This document shows, piece by piece, positions 38,940 to 49,911 of a stretch of DNA of 64,000 bases. The translations under genes were made by a program, and so were the position numbers. The notes beneath the pieces are model-generated. The model worked only from the letters and a program-made list of their open reading frames with translations, was not told the DNA's origin and searched no databases. Location of the stretch: the NCBI GenBank assembly GCA_002943765.1, contig PQWQ01000007.1, positions 870,501-934,500 on the forward strand, in the 5' to 3' direction. The stretch is from Psoroptes ovis. Lineage: Eukaryota; Arthropoda; Arachnida; Sarcoptiformes; Psoroptidae. Every line of letters starts with the position of its first letter. The stretch's first letter is position 1.

Positions 38940-39747
38940 ATGGCAAATCGTAATGTACAAAGACCAAATGGTGGAAATGCTGGACAAGCAGCCGTACAAC
39001 AAGGAAAAATATGTCAATTTAAATTGGTTTTATTAGGCGAATCGGCTGTCGGTAAATCAAGTTTGGTGCTACGTTTTGTTAAAGGACAATTTCATGAATA
39101 TCAAGAAAGTACTATTGGAGGTATGAATTTTTGTCATACTGATTTTTCGTTGAAAACATGATTGATTAATTGACTTTTTTCTCGATAAAACAGCTGCTTT
39201 CCTCACACAAACAGTTTGTCTGGATGATACAACTGTAAAATTTGAAATATGGGATACGGCCGGACAGGAAAGATATCATAGTTTAGCTCCAATGTATTAT
39301 CGTGGTGCCCAGGCTGCAATCGTTGTCTATGACATTACTAATCAGGTATACATTGAAAAATACATTTTCAATTTCAATTAATCTTAAATTCACATTGAAT
39401 AGGATACATTCAATCGAGCAAAAACATGGGTGAAAGAATTACAACGACAAGCAAGTCCAAACATTGTGATCGCATTAGCCGGTAACAAATCTGATTTAAG
39501 TAATAAACGTGCAGTCGAAACGGATGAAGCTCAAGCATATGCTGATGAAAATGGCCTTTTGTTTATGGAAACATCAGCCAAAACAGCGATGAATGTGAAT
39601 GATATATTCTTGGCTATTGCTAAAAAATTACCTAAAACAGATCAACTATCTGGCAGCGGTGCTGGTAATCTAAATCAATCAGGTGCCGGTAGACGAATCG
39701 ATTTAAATGATACGCAACAACATTCATCAGGTTGTTGTAAATCTTAA
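38940..39747 (+). CDS. Rab5: Small GTPase Rab5
   Basis: Three exons (38940-39120, 39194-39345, 39403-39747) encode 225 residues. Motifs: P-loop GESAVGKSS, effector region QESTIGAAFLTQTV, WDTAGQERYHSLAPMYYRGA, NKSD and ETSAKTAMNV. The C-terminus GCCKS gives a CCxx prenylation site. The Ala pair in switch I and the YHSLAPMYYRGA stretch are diagnostic of Rab5, the GTPase that controls early-endosome fusion and clathrin-coated vesicle uptake. The N-terminal extension NRNVQRPNGGNAGQAAVQQG is typical in length. Intron positions and sizes (73 and 57 bp) fit the rest of the window. No unusual residues in the nucleotide-binding site. Confidence 0.96.
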
Positions 39748-41077
39748 GCAATGAAATAACAAAAAAAAAACATCAACAAAATCATCAACGATAAGAAAAA
39801 TTAATAGAAAATTGAATGAAAAAAAAAAACAATTAATTACACCCAACTATTCTTCATCTTTCTGTGTCTCTCTCTCTCACTTTTATTTCAAAAAATAATA
39901 ATTTCAATTTTTTTTACATTTTAACAATTTTGAAAAACAAAAAAGAATCAAAGGAAGAAAACAGCAATGCATCAAAGAATATATGTAAGACCACAACTTA
40001 ATGAATTTAAATATAAAAAAAATTGAATGGATTTATCAATCAATGAATTATTATAGTAATAATAATAAATCAACCGATTATTATAATGAAAAAACAAACA
40101 CTTATGTATATTTTATGTCTTTGTCTTGATTGTCAAAGTCTTTTCCAGTTTGAAAAAATTTTCAAGAAAATCTCTGAATATTTAGTAAACAAATTCGATT
40201 ACACCGGTCCATGAATGAAAAAAATGCAAAAGGATTGAATCATCAAAACAAATAAACAAATTGAATTTATACAGATGTTTTCACCTGTTTTTTTTAATGA
40301 TAAATTTGAAACATGAAACAAACACAAAAAAAATGTTTTATATATTTAAATTTATATAATATTATTATTATTATAAATATCTATAAATTATTTTCAACAA
40401 CAAACAAAAACAACATAAAAACAATCACATATAAAAACAATTTATGAAAATAATTGATGAAATGATTATGATCCTATTTACCCTAATATTATTTTCCATG
40501 TTTTTATTCAAAATTCAAATGATTAATTATTTGTTTAATTAATTAATTCCTTAATTATTTCTTTTCATTTTTTATAATAATTTTAGTTATTTCTCAAACA
40601 CCAATACACACCCACAAATCATAAATTATTAAATTTAATGATAATGATGATGATGATGATGACCAAATTATGGATAAAGTTATTGATTTCATATTTGAAC
40701 AAAAAAAATTTCCGAAAAAAAAAATTCAATTTTCTCTTAATTCTTCTTGTTATTGATTCATCGATTGATAGATAATTTTCTATATTTAAAGAATTATGAA
40801 TTTAATAAATGAATAAAAATTGATTAAAATTTTGATAAATTTTAAGATTTTTTTGAATTTTCCATAATTTTTCAAAAATCGAATAAAATTTGAAAAATTG
40901 GTAAAAATGCCCGTCCGTAAAGGACGATTTCGAATTTTTTTTTCTGAAAAAAAATTTTTTCCGATTCCTTTTCCCATTCGAGTGTTGTGTGTTTATTCAT
41001 ATACAAATTGAAGACACGTTGTTTTAATGCGGTGGTAACCGTTTAATTTCAATTTTTTTATTCAAAACCCGATAAAA
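39748..41077. other. Rab5 3' UTR and RPL41 promoter region
   Basis: AT-rich stretch of 1.3 kb. It includes a (GAT)n run near 40642-40663, a small hairpin CGTCCGTAAAGGACG at about 40913-40927 and a pyrimidine tract before RPL41. No coding exon seen. Confidence 0.6.
40965..40975 (+). promoter_or_regulatory. Possible 5' TOP-like pyrimidine tract of RPL41
   Basis: TTCCTTTTCCC lies about 100 bp before the RPL41 start. Animal ribosomal-protein mRNAs usually begin at a C within such a tract. Position is suggestive only; no transcript start is known here. Confidence 0.3.
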
Positions 41078-41216
41078 ATGCGAGCCAAGGTAAATATTCA
41101 ATTAATTTCATAGAATTTTTTTAATTGAAATTTTATCAAAAATTTTCCAGTGGCGTAAGAAGCGTATGCGTAGATTGAAACGAAAACGTAGGAAGATGAG
41201 GGAAAGGTCCAAGTAA
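41078..41216 (+). CDS. RpL41: 60S ribosomal protein L41 (eL41)
   Basis: Two tiny exons, 41078-41089 and 41151-41216, split by a 61-bp GT-AG intron, encode 25 residues: MRAK, then WRKKRMRRLKRKRRKMRERSK. This is essentially the universally conserved eL41 peptide, which sits at the interface of the two ribosomal subunits. The human protein differs only near the end (Gln for the Glu at residue 22). The exons are too short for ordinary gene finding, but the identity is unambiguous because the peptide is almost all Arg/Lys and the splice sites join exactly in frame. Confidence 0.97.
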
Positions 41217-41670
41217 AGATTGTGTTTGATCAAATTATGAAAATTCATTCGAAGAAATTGTTTTGATTATCTAAATTCAATTTATAATTGAATTTCTTGG
41301 TTTTCTTCTTTAAAATGAAGAACAAGAATTCAATGATAATTTGTTCTATGGTCAATCAATCAACTTTTCGATTTGAATTCATTTCATAAGTGATCGAATA
41401 TATTTTTTTTACCAACAAACCAACAAATTCTTTTAAAAAATTCAATTTAATTTGATTTTTTTTAATGAAAAATAAATGAAATGAAATAAAAACTTTTAAA
41501 AAAACTTAATAAATGACCGAATGTCCAATGTATTTTTCAATTATGTATGATAAATGGTAGATGAACTTTGAAATGGTAAAATGAATGAATTTGGTGAAAT
41601 GATGGGATTTTAATGGTTGAAATCATGTGAGATGTAATATTGGCAACCATTTGAATAGATTCTGAATTGT
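41217..41670. other. Convergent intergenic between RPL41 and small membrane protein
   Basis: About 450 bp with 3' UTRs of both genes. AATAAATGAAATG-type sequence near 41470 could serve as a polyadenylation signal. Nothing else seen. Confidence 0.6.
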
Positions 41671-42190
41671 TTATGGATTTGTATCGATTTTATACGGTTT
41701 CTGTGGTAAATCATCGTCATCATCATCATCAGGATGATGATGATCCATTCCTCTTGATGAATACATTCTTGTTTCGGAATAATATTTTTGATTTTGTCGT
41801 ATTGATTTCATACCGGCCATTACACCGCTACCAATAACGATTACGAAACCAAACACCAGCAGGAATGGACCGATTAAACGTGGTACACTTGATCCAATAT
41901 AACGATGATAATTATCCTAAAATGATTTGATTAATTCCAATCGAATTACATTAATCGAACATGTCAAACTTACATCATAATTCGGTGGTGTAATTTCAGT
42001 ATATGCAATACCAGATACGATAGCTCCAGATATGATAAATATGAAACCTTTGATTCGAAGATGATAACGGATCAATTAGTTAAATCAGCTCTGATAGACA
42101 AGTGGAATGGTAATGCTTACCAACGATAATTGCACCAACTGACAGTACAATGACTGCATCCAGTGTTGATGGTTCGTTATTGTATCCCAT
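41671..42190 (-). CDS. Small membrane protein of unknown family
   Basis: Three exons on the minus strand (42121-42190, 41974-42047, 41671-41916) join in frame to 129 residues. The protein starts MGYNNEPSTLDAV, has a long hydrophobic segment (about residues 13-40, rich in Ile, Val, Gly), a short polar loop containing TEITPPNYDDNYHRYIG, a second hydrophobic helix (about 58-80, GPFLLVFGFVIVIGSGVMAG) and a polar tail with HHHP, seven Asp and a basic/Pro end. Splice sites and phase are clean, so it is probably a real gene. I do not recognise the family. It looks like a two-helix hairpin protein; a four-helix reading is not supported. It lies between RPL41 and the ORP gene on the same strand as ORP. 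Confidence 0.75.
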
Positions 42191-43219
42191 TATCTTGATT
42201 ATTTCAAAATAATTATCTCAACAAATTCGAACAACGATGAACCGAAACAAAATTCAGCAAAAAAAAATTCAAATTTTATCAATTCGAAAAAAGCTAAATT
42301 TTAGGTTGCGTAGTATTGGAAATACGTTTAGTTAGCTGTTTGATATTACAATTTATTTTCAATAATTTTATCACAATCAATCTTTAAGTGAAAAATGTCA
42401 ACAACAACAACAACAACAACAACAATCATTGATAACACAGAGCACAATTTTATAAAAAATTTGTTGCAATAAAAATATTAAATATATTTGGATCCAGATT
42501 ATTATTATTATTATTGATTCGTTACTGATGACAATATCAAAAATTTAACATATAAAATATATTAAAAATCAGGGATTTTATCAATTGGTAAATATTGAAT
42601 TGAATTGATTGAATTGAATGAATGAATGAATCGAGTAAAAGAGGAAAGATATAAATAATCATTGGTAATTCAATCAATGATTGTTTACAACAATTAATAA
42701 AATGAAAAATTGTATGATATTTTAAATTGGTTGTCAAGTGATGATGATGATGATGATGATGTTTTAATATGGTCACACCTTTATTTTTTTTATATTAATC
42801 ATCATCATCAACATCATCACTATCACAATCAAATAGAGTTACCTTGGTTATTTAGGATAATTGGAGGAGAATGGGAAATTGAATAGATGAGAATTCGATT
42901 TGATTTGATTTAAATTTAAATATTTTCATATAAAAATAATTGAAATATTCAAATTTTTTTTCTGGGAAAAATGGAAGCCAAAATTTTGTATTGATGATCA
43001 CATTTTCATAAATCATTTTCTATCTGTAATTATTCTAATAATTCACATGTTTTCTCATTATATTATCATTATTAATCATAATGATTAGGTTATTATTATA
43101 TTAGTTTTCAAAATGCTTGACTAGAATCAATGTTGAATATGTTTTGAATATCGGATGATGATGTTTTTGTTTTGATCGATTTGTTGTTTGATTTATAATC
43201 AATAGTTAATTCCCCTAAT
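42191..43219. other. Non-coding stretch between small membrane protein and ORP
   Basis: Contains (CAA)n near 42401-42424, (ATG/GAT)n near 42740-42763 and GAATT-rich DNA. It should include the ORP 3' UTR and the promoter of the small membrane protein. No coding exon seen. Confidence 0.6.
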
Positions 43220-46200
43220 TTACCATAATTTAACAAAATCAACGCCTTCAAAATGTTTTTGCCGACAATCCCAATATTGATCATTGAATAAATATATTTC
43301 TTCAAATTCATCATTTTTATTTTGATTCGGTTGTTTACTGGTTTGGAAAAAACAAAAACATTGGAAACAATGATTATTTTGATTTGAATTGAAAACTCAC
43401 CTAAACCATAATGGTTTATGATGTTGATTGTTCTGATCGTTCGCCAAACGACGTTCACGTTGTTTTTGTTCTAATTCATGTTTCAATTTTTCTGCCAATT
43501 GTATGTTACCTTCTTCTAATGCACGTTGATCCGGTCGAAATCTTGTATCCGTTGGTGGCAACCATGGCTTCTCACTTTCAAGTAATTCATTCAATTCGAT
43601 AGCAAATCTTGTGAAACCATAATATTTTGAAGCATCATTTGGCATTGTACCGGCACGCCATATACAACGTGAACCAGCATACACTGATTCATTCCAATGT
43701 CCTTTGATTCGTTCGATAATTTGTCCACGTCCATCAATCACAGTACCATGAATTTCATTTTGACTATTTGACCAATAACTTGGTTTATCAAATGTTATTT
43801 TACATGTTAATAGCTGATCACTATGGGCATCGCTTTCGGATGTTTCAGTTATTGTCAATTCACCATAAATATCAACATAACGTTCACCATGAAATAAATT
43901 ATGAACACAAGTTGTAATTTTATTCCATTGATAATGACTGTTTGAAGGGCGTAAAATAAGATTCACAGTTCCTATCGGTATTATTTCCATTGATTTACCC
44001 CAAAATTTTGTTTTGACTCTCATATCTTTGAGATAAAATTAAATAAGATTGAAATCTAAGAAATTAAATTCGATTCGAACAACAAACCTTGCCATAAAAC
44101 ATAATTCTTAGATTGAGCATGACAAGCAGAAATAGGTGGATGATGACAAACTTGTTCACCAACGAAACGAAAACCTTTATCATCACGAATACATTCATAT
44201 GTTTCGCCCAGCAATGGATTAAATGGTTTATGACCACATCGATAATATGATGAGCTATATGACGAAATAGCGAAAGCAGCAATCATTAACATACGTTGAC
44301 ATGGATCATCGATCATTGCCGATGCCATATCTAATAGCTCGCAATATTCTAATTCTTCACAAAGTCTTTGCAGTAAATTTAAGGGTTCATTTATAGTGAC
44401 GGGCATCGATATTTTCGATAAATCTTTGCCAATATTTTTACGCAACAGACTCCAAAGGCTAACATCATCTAGAATTTTTGAAAAAACGAATTATTATCAG
44501 TTGATCAATTCAAGAAAAACAATGTCAACTCACTTGTTGGCTGTATACTTGGTAGACGAGTTCGCAGTTTAATTGTTTGAATTTGATCCAATTTTGCAAT
44601 TTGATTAATTTGTTTATTATCAACAGTATAATTCGTGATTATACTTTCATCATCTTCTTCATCCAAATCATCAACTTCATCTTCTTCATCGGATGATGAT
44701 GATGATGTTGTAAGGTTATAAACAACATCAGATCCACGATTATTATTATTGTTAGCATTGAAACTAACATTATCTTCAGCATCATGATATTCAGACACAC
44801 TGATTGTCGATGTTTCATCTATCGAAAGTGTTCGATTAAAATGTTGAGAATATTTATCATTTTTAGCGAAAACATCATCATTATCATCATCACCATCAAC
44901 AACAAAAACATTGTTATAATCATCATTGATGATGTTATTGTTATTATTATTATTATCGAATGAAACGCGTAATGATCGAAGCTTTTGATTATTTTCATTA
45001 TTATTATCATCGATCGTTTGTTGTTGTTGTTGTTCTTCGATTGATTTCAATTCTTGCATCAATTTTAAAAATGATCGAAAGTTATTGTTAACTATGGGGC
45101 AAAATTTCAAATATTATTAGAATTTGATTGTCAGGAATAACAAATCCGAAAACTTACTTTCATTTGCCAATTGTACAAAATCTTTCATTGAATCATGTTT
45201 AGTGTTAATATTCAAATTTAAATTTAGATTATTATTGTTGATATTTTCACCAAGATTATCATCGGTCAATGATGGATGTGAAATACTCAAAAATGATTGT
45301 TGTTTCAACAATGTTTTCACTGCTGTATTATCTTTCGATGATTTGTTTGATGATTTATTTTTCAAACGATGCAAATGGAATTTTTTCAATTTTGATGATG
45401 TTTTTTTCATATATTTATTATAAGTATCATTCGAATTGTTTGTGGTCGATGATGATGATGATGTTGTCATCATTGACATTGCTGTTACTGTTGTCGGAGT
45501 TGGCGATGGTGATGATGTTTCAATGCTTTTGAGCAATGAACCAAGTTTTATTAATTTTTCTTGTATTTCATTTAGATTTATATTTGATTTTTCCAACATC
45601 AGGGATATTGATTGTAAGTTATTCGTATTTGTTTGTTTGTTCTGGCTTTGATTATTGTTGAATTTATCACATTTATCGTTAATTTCAACATTATTATTAT
45701 TGTTCAAATTCATATTAGATGCAATCTCATATTGTCGAGCAATACGATGAACACGTAATGCATCGATCCATCGATAATAATCATCTTTTTTTGTTTTTAA
45801 ATGATAAATACCTGAATCCGAATCAATATCAATACGACGACTAGATGGTTTATATGATATGAATGATAAACCAATATCAGTTGAACCATGCCATTTATGC
45901 TTTTTCCAATTCGATGAATTTTTTGCATATGATAATATACCATTTTCTAAATGAAAATATCTTTTATGCCAACCTTTTAATGGACGTTTTCGTCGCTTCA
46001 GAACATAACCAGTCAATAATGGAGGTTTGCGATCAACATTTTCTAAAATTTGATCATTTTTAATACCTTCAAGTATGAACCATTTATTATCGCCATTATT
46101 ATTCGTATTATTATTATTTTGATCATTTTGATTCTGATGTTTATCATTATTGTACATTCTTTCCGAATCCAAATTATGATTTTCCTATCAAAATGAAATG

Positions 46201-46334
46201 AAAATTCAATCAATTTTTCTAAATTCAAAGCAATCAATTAAGACAATTACCTTGCAATTATCAATCGAATCGATTGATTTCATTTGTTGATGTTGTTCAA
46301 GCTGCATGATTTCATTCATTTTTGTTTCCATCAT
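43220..46334 (-). CDS. Oxysterol-binding protein-related protein, ORP3/6/7 type
   Basis: Six exons on the minus strand (46251-46334, 45158-46184, 44534-45091, 44088-44468, 43401-44025, 43220-43337) give about 930 residues. A PH domain lies near 80-180 (GYVLKRRKRPLKGWHKRYF, YHLKTKKDDYYRWIDALR). A long Asn/Ser/Asp-rich middle contains a FFAT-like SEYHDAEDN near residue 469, the kind of motif that docks to ER VAP proteins. The C-terminal lipid-binding domain carries the family signature EQVCHHPPISA, plus KPFNPLLGETYE and FWGKSMEI. The gene ends in FEGVDFVKLW, matching ORP C-termini. ORP3/6/7 proteins act at ER-plasma membrane contacts, exchanging phospholipids or sterols. The PH sequence is closest to this subgroup. 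The start, a Met-Met pair at 46334, is the first in-frame choice; additional 5' exons are possible. Confidence 0.9.
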
Positions 46335-47756
46335 TTTGTGATCGGGTAAAATTTGTTTGAAGTATTTTGTTCAATGTTATTACAGATTAATTCGATTATA
46401 AACTTTCATTCGATTATTATTATTATTGGGTTTCAGCCACAACAACACAAAACATCCATAAAGATATTGGAATTGATTGGATTCAATGGAAATTCAATAA
46501 TTGAAATTCAATAATGTGATGCTTTATGACTTCGATTATGATCTCAAATGACAATAATGGTAACAATAATAATGAATTAAATAATTTTACTTTTCAAACA
46601 ATCAAATAATGGCCATGTATCAATTGTTTAAAGGGTTGTAGGTTTTGTAGTTATAACAATAACAATAATAACAACGATGATGACAAGGATGCTTTTTGTT
46701 GTATTGATTAATTAATAAATGAATAAATAATTGATGATTGATTCGTTGAATTTTTCAATTCATTTTCAGTGTAATTTTTGAACAAAATATTTCAGCTGTT
46801 TCATTTGATTTTTCAAAAAATAATGAATGAATAATACATAAACACACAGACACAGACATCAAATACACAGGTATGTATGTGGAAACACAATTTTAAAAGC
46901 GGATTTCGTCGAGAAAATATGTATTGATTAATTGAGTTTTTAAACTGCACTGAAAAAAAAAGCAAAAAACTGATAATTAAAATTTGGGAAAACAAAACAA
47001 TAATCATAATCATAAGTGTACAGAGTCACTGGTACACGGGGAAACAATACAAATAAATTAGGAGACAAACAAACAAACAAAATTTTGAAATTAACAAAAT
47101 ACGAACCAAAAAAAATACGGATGATGAAAAGTACCTTTTGAAAACCTTTTAAAAACCTTATAAGAGAGATTTGAATCAAGAAAGAGTGAATTGAGATGAA
47201 AATGAAAGCAAAATGTGAATGTAAATGTACGATGTACGGGGTGATATATGGGAGAAAATGGGCTTCAAATATTTGAACGGAACGAAATGAAATGAAATGA
47301 AATGAAAAAATTCCAAATCATCACTCAAATATGATAATTTACTATTTATTTATTTATTTATTTATTCATTCAATTCAATTCAACATTCATTTATTCATTT
47401 ATATTCAACATATTATTATCATATTTGCACATTTTATATTTTTTTGTATATCTTTGCAACATTTGTATTATTATTATTATTAATAAGGTTTTCTATGTAT
47501 GTTGTCGTCTTCGTCTTCGTCGTTTGCTTGTATTCATTAAATGACAATGACAACAACATTAATAATCAATGAATGTGAACAAAATATGAACAAAATAATA
47601 ATGGAAAATAATCGTATTATCATTGAATAATTACTGGAGCTTTATATATTATGTGATTTATAATTAATTCACAAAATTAAATTCTTATCATTAATTATTC
47701 TTCATTTTGCTATGAGAATTATTTGTTATTATCATCATCATTCATATTCATTCATT

Positions 47757-47773
47757 GGCTGGCTGGCTGGCTG
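47757..47773 (+). repeat. (GGCT)n short tandem repeat
   Basis: Four GGCT units followed by a degenerate GACT unit. Confidence 0.85.
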
Positions 47774-49530
47774 ACTGGTTGTCTGTTTGTTTGATGTTAT
47801 TGTTGTTTATCATTGTTGCAGCTGTTCACTGGTGCCAGCACCAAGTTGTCTTTGTTATTCTCGTTGTTGTTGTTCGTTGCTGGCTGTTTGTTTGTTTATT
47901 TTAATTTTTGAAAATTTTGCAAATTTTACAGACTTAAAGATTGTTATTATTCATTCATAATGATAATACGGTGATAATGGCAGTAATAAGGAACAGATTT
48001 TGAATAATACAAATACTTCACTGAGCACAAACAACACATAATCACCAGGCAATCAGCCAATTTGAAATGAATGAATAGAAATCATGGATGAAAAATGCAG
48101 AGATTTAGTAGATTTTAATTATAATTTTTCAGTGAATTTGTTCGGGTGAATATTTTCTGAATATTTTCGGTGTTTCACATTTTAAAATTTAATTGAATTT
48201 CTATTCATTTTGTTGATTTCATTTGGAATTATTTGAACGCGATTTGATTGAATTGCCGTCGATATTGTTGTTGATTAGATTTGTGAGAAATTTGAAATTG
48301 AAAATAATGCATTATTTCACATATGTGAAAACAAAACAAAAACAAATATCTTTGATTGGAAAATGATTGAATTTTTTTTCCAAATTTCATTTATTGAATC
48401 TCTATGTGTTTATACTTTGTTTTCGATTGTTTTGATTTTATCTGTTTGCTTTTTGAGCAAAGAAAAACAATATTCTCGTAACATATTTTTGTATAAATAT
48501 GCTAAGATTATAAGTGTTGTGTGTGTGTGTGACTATGTCTATTGATTTTCAAATAGAAATGATTTTCATTTGTTTGCTGTTTATGGTTTCGAGATTTTGT
48601 TTTTGTAATTGTTTTTGTACAAGGCCAAAGGCCTTGAAATCTCCTATTGTTTTTTCGGCTACTTGCCACTGAAAATGCCGGCCTAAAAATGCAGGCTTAG
48701 ATTCATTAATTTTGATTATTTGTCCCTGATTTTTTTTGTTTGTTTGTTTGATCTATAGTCTCCACTGATTATTATTATTATCAAAAATAATTTAAATGAT
48801 TAATCTTACAATTAATTAGCTTAATTGATATTTGATATTTAATATTTGAATATTTAATTTATTCATTATTAAGCCCAACAATTTAATGATAAATAATTAA
48901 ATTGTTCAGTTCATTAAATCAGATAATTGAGTCTTTGATGATCAATTTGAAAAGTTTTAAATGCTTAAATCAGCTGTTTTTTGTTTATTTATTTGAAAAA
49001 TAATTAGACAAATGAATTAATTCGATGATCAATCGATTAAATAAATTGAAAATCAATAAACGTATTAATTGATCAATTAATCAATGAATTAATTAATTGA
49101 AAAATCAATCAAACCAACGATAATTCACAGTCATCACATCTCACACATCTGTACACCTGTTAGAAAATTTTAGAAAATTCAAAAACTAACAAAAACACAT
49201 GAACAGAATACACATGAATCAATGGTAAACAATTGTTCAATGATCATTTGGGTGAAAGAGACACCCGAATCAGTGCCAATATCACCGGCGATGATATGCA
49301 ATGTACACATGACAATACGCATAGGTAAACATTGTATACAATGAGGTTTTTACCTGTTCAAAAAACAGATAAATAAATCGAAATGAATGAATCAGTGGTT
49401 GTGGCAGATGATAACCACTACCACCAATTTCAAAGATAAACACGCATACACACAGATGATCATCACACGATACACGTAAAGATCAAGTCTTTTAGGGTCG
49501 ATTTTTCTCATCTTGATGACTAGTCACTGG

Positions 49531-49550
49531 CTGCTGCTGCTGCTGCTGCT
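49531..49550 (+). repeat. (CTG)n trinucleotide repeat, non-coding
   Basis: Nearly seven CTG units about 360 bp before the varicose start; not part of a supported exon. Confidence 0.9.
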
Positions 49551-49911
49551 ATCTGAATCGTTGTTTGTTTTGTTTATTCAGAGCTGCAAACAATCAAGTT
49601 AAACAACCACTGAATTCAGCTAAATTCAATGCTTTTCAATTGTATTCATTCGATTTAATATTGAATATATTCAATGGTATTCGTCACCACTGGTGGTTAT
49701 TGTTTTGTGCCAATCAGTCATTATGATGTTTTGATTTTTGCTTTGTTTTTGTTTATGATCGCAATGCGAAACATGTATCACCATAGCGACCTTTAAAGGC
49801 CATTAGCATCATCATTTATTCATTGGTTTATATTGAATTCGAAGATATTCTGTGAAATTTTGTAAATTCTCCCCAGAATTTTGGCAGAATTAATTTAAAA
49901 CCTCAAGAAAA

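Larger units (their letters stand above)
46335..49911. other. 3.6 kb non-coding stretch between divergent ORP and varicose genes
   Basis: The largest gene-free stretch after the one at 1037-5373. It must hold the promoters and any untranslated exons of both genes. It contains simple repeats (GAAAT near 47285, GGCT near 47757, CTG at 49531), a 17-bp perfect hairpin CAAGGCCAAAGGCCTTG at 48620-48636 and, just after it, CGGCC/GGCTT-rich DNA unlike its surroundings. No conserved coding exon could be seen. Confidence 0.55.
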
